A stretch of DNA of 64,000 nt. It comes from Methylobacterium sp. AMS5 (GTDB lineage Bacteria > Pseudomonadota > Alphaproteobacteria > Rhizobiales > Beijerinckiaceae). The stretch is from assembly GCF_001542815.1 (NCBI RefSeq), contig NZ_CP006992.1, forward strand, positions 3,973,501 to 4,037,500. The letters run 5' to 3'. The stretch's first letter is position 1. Each line of letters opens with the position of its first letter. The position numbers and the translations under genes were made by a program. The notes under the pieces are model-generated. The model had not been told where the DNA came from, did no database searches, and saw nothing but the letters and a program-made list of their open reading frames with translations. This document shows positions 62,407 to 64,000 of this stretch, piece by piece.

Positions 62407-63231
62407 TCAGCCGGACAATTCGCCCGCCCGCCGCCGCGCCGCATCGACCGCCTCCCGCATCAGATCGGGCAGCGCGCCCTCGCGCATCAGCACGGCGAGC
62501 GCCGCCGCGGTGGTGCCGCCGGGCGAGGTCACGTCGCGGCGCAATTGCCCGGCCTCGCGGGCATCGGCGTCGAGCAGGGCACCGGCGCCCGCGACGGTGG
62601 CGCGGGCGAGCTGCGCCGACAGGTCGGGCGGAAGCCCCGCCGCCATGCCGGCTTCCGCGAGCGCTTCCGCCAGCAGGAAGACGTAGGCCGGACCGGAACC
62701 CGAGACCGCGGTCACCGCATCGATCAGCCCCTCGTCGTCGAGCCACGCGACAAGGCCGGAACGGGCGAGCAACGCCTCCGCACCCGCCCTTGCCTGCGGC
62801 CCGACCTCCGGGCTGCCGACGGCGCCGGTCGCGCCCCGGCCGATGCTGGCGGGCAGATTGGGCATGGCGCGCACCACCGGGCGGGCCGTCGGCAGGCGGC
62901 GCTTCAGGTCGGCGATGGTCTTGCCGGCCAGGATCGAGACGACGAGGGTGTCCGGGCCGATCCATCCGGCCAGCGCCGGTGCCGCCGCGTCGAGAACCTG
63001 CGGCTTGATGCCGAGCACCAGGGCTCCGGCCGGGGCGGCGGCCTCGGGGTTGAGGCGCAAGGCCCGCTCGGCACAGAGCGTGGCGATCTCCGCGGAGGGC
63101 TGCGGATCGACGACGGTTACGGCGGCAGGGTCGAGGCCGCCCGCCAGCCAGCCCCGCAGCAGCGCTGCCCCCATCTTGCCGGCGCCGGCCAGAACCAGGG
63201 GCGTGGGGAAGGGGGCTCGGTCTTGCGTCAT
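62407..63231 (-). CDS. proC: pyrroline-5-carboxylate reductase
   Basis: 274 residues, the normal ProC length. N-terminal NADPH-binding motif LAGAGKMGAALLRGWL, central VSGSGPAYVFLLAEAL and the C-terminal signature RRDVTSPGGTTAAAL. It makes proline from pyrroline-5-carboxylate. The ATG at 63231 has GAGGAA close upstream. It lies 32 bases downstream of the YbjN gene. Confidence 0.94.
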   Translation of the reverse strand: MTQDRAPFPTPLVLAGAGKMGAALLRGWLAGGLDPAAVTVVDPQPSAEIATLCAERALRLNPEAAAPAGALVLGIKPQVLDAAAPALAGWIGPDTLVVSILAGKTIADLKRRLPTARPVVRAMPNLPASIGRGATGAVGSPEVGPQARAGAEALLARSGLVAWLDDEGLIDAVTAVSGSGPAYVFLLAEALAEAGMAAGLPPDLSAQLARATVAGAGALLDADAREAGQLRRDVTSPGGTTAAALAVLMREGALPDLMREAVDAARRRAGELSG

Positions 63232-63263
63232 GCTTCCTCGGTGTCCTCGAGCCGCCCCGCGGG

Positions 63264-63770
63264 TCAGGCCTCGCCCTCGGTCTCGAACAGCACGGCGTCG
63301 AGAGCCTCGCGGGCGCTCTTGCCGGCCCAGAGGACGAACTGGAAGGCCTGATAGTAGCGCTCGCAGGCGTCGGCGGCCGTCTTCATCATCATCGCGCATT
63401 GCCCCTGCGTCGGCGCGATGCCGTCGGTGAGCAGCAGGGAGTGGCGGAACATCACCACGCTGTCGGATGACCACAGGTCGAAATGGCCGATCCAGAGCTG
63501 CTCGTTCACCAGCGCGACGAGGCGCAGCATCTCGGCCCGGCGCCGCTCCGGCACCTTGAGGTCGAAGGCGGCGGCCACGTGCAGCGACTCGACTTCCTCG
63601 ATCCAGGTGAAGGCGACGTGGTACTCGGCCCAGCGGCCCGAGACGGAGACCGACATCTCGTCGGTCTCGATGCGATCGAAGATCCAGTCGCGCAGCGAGG
63701 CGAGGCGCTCGACGACATCGAGCGGGTGCTCCGGCCGGTCGCTGTCTTCGATGAGGCTAAGCTGGGTCAT
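63264..63770 (-). CDS. YbjN domain-containing protein
   Basis: 168 residues. The YbjN (DUF1790) fold is recognisable from VERLASLRDWIFDR, RWAEYHVAFTWIEE and the ALVNEQLWIGHFDLW segment. Proteins of this family resemble type III secretion chaperones in fold and are conserved next to proC in Alphaproteobacteria; molecular role unknown. Start at 63770 is the best ATG. Confidence 0.88.
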   Translation of the reverse strand: MTQLSLIEDSDRPEHPLDVVERLASLRDWIFDRIETDEMSVSVSGRWAEYHVAFTWIEEVESLHVAAAFDLKVPERRRAEMLRLVALVNEQLWIGHFDLWSSDSVVMFRHSLLLTDGIAPTQGQCAMMMKTAADACERYYQAFQFVLWAGKSAREALDAVLFETEGEA

Positions 63771-64000
63771 GGCGATCCAAGTTGTCGGCCCGGTCGAGAG
63801 GCTCGATCGGGTCGGCGGGCAAAGCAGGGCCGTGACGGAAATCGAGGCAACGCCCGTCGATCTCCGTCCTGCGGAGGGGTTCAATCCAGATTTCGCCGCC
63901 CCGGGGTTTGGTTCCACCTTTCCGCCGGGGCGAATCAACTTCGGATCGTTTATAGCCCGCGCGCCCCGCGGGCTTCAAAGCGTCGCCCCGGCATCAGCGG
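63771..64000. other. right edge, upstream region of the YbjN gene
   Basis: 230 bases with no convincing gene on either strand. A GC-rich inverted repeat (GCCCGC ... GCGGGC) lies near 63956-63974. It presumably holds the promoter of ybjN-proC. Confidence 0.4.

Overview
The window is GC-rich alphaproteobacterial chromosome. It most resembles the facultative methylotroph Methylorubrum (Methylobacterium) extorquens or a close relative. The best evidence is the siderophore-type cluster at 46.9-60.0 kb. Its gene order and its two fusions (asbB+asbC-like, asbD+asbE-like), beside a FecI/FecR/TonB-receptor set, fit my recollection of the methylolanthanin (mll) lanthanophore locus of strain AM1. Species assignment is inference; no rRNA or other phylogenetic marker is present.

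Region 1 (0-13.7 kb, minus strand) is a guanidine-utilisation operon. A guanidine-I (ykkC) riboswitch at 13491-13600, with a promoter just upstream, leads into a NitT/TauT-type ABC transporter, a creatininase-family amidohydrolase, a type III glutamine synthetase, a small cupin, two DUF1989 proteins (carboxyguanidine deiminase CgdA/CgdB type), a biotin carboxylase of the urea/guanidine carboxylase family and allophanate hydrolase. The riboswitch makes guanidine, rather than urea, the likely substrate. Released ammonia can be fixed by the operon's own glutamine synthetase.

Region 2 (14.1-37 kb) is glycine betaine uptake and catabolism. It holds a ProVWX-type transporter, an outer-membrane porin, a GlxA/GbdR-like AraC regulator, heterotetrameric sarcosine oxidase (soxBDAG) and serine dehydratase on the plus strand. 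On the minus strand are the Rieske monooxygenase GbcAB, dimethylglycine dehydrogenase DgcAB with its own ETF, and a YbaK-type deacylase. Together they give betaine to dimethylglycine to sarcosine to glycine, then serine to pyruvate; the methyl groups leave at the formaldehyde level, which a methylotroph can use.

Region 3 (37-46.5 kb, minus strand) is a tightly coupled eight-gene operon of unknown substrate: a dipeptide-type ABC importer whose fused ATPase has one degenerate half, an M20 amidohydrolase (hydantoinase/carbamoylase type), two choline-kinase-like phosphotransferases and an inositol-monophosphatase-family phosphatase. It is the least explained system in the window.

Region 4 (46.9-60 kb) is the metallophore locus. 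The TonB receptor, FecR and sigma factor lie on the minus strand. An AT-richer 0.9-kb divergent region separates them from mllA-mllBC-mllDE-mllF, a DUF2218 protein and a GNAT acetyltransferase on the plus strand. Region 5 (60-64 kb) holds a decayed exported protein, a 37-codon ORF, a TetR regulator, proC and a YbjN protein. A palindromic bipartite repeat family is dispersed at four places (18.7, 27.8, 60.6 and 61.4 kb). No tRNA, rRNA, insertion sequence or CRISPR array was seen.
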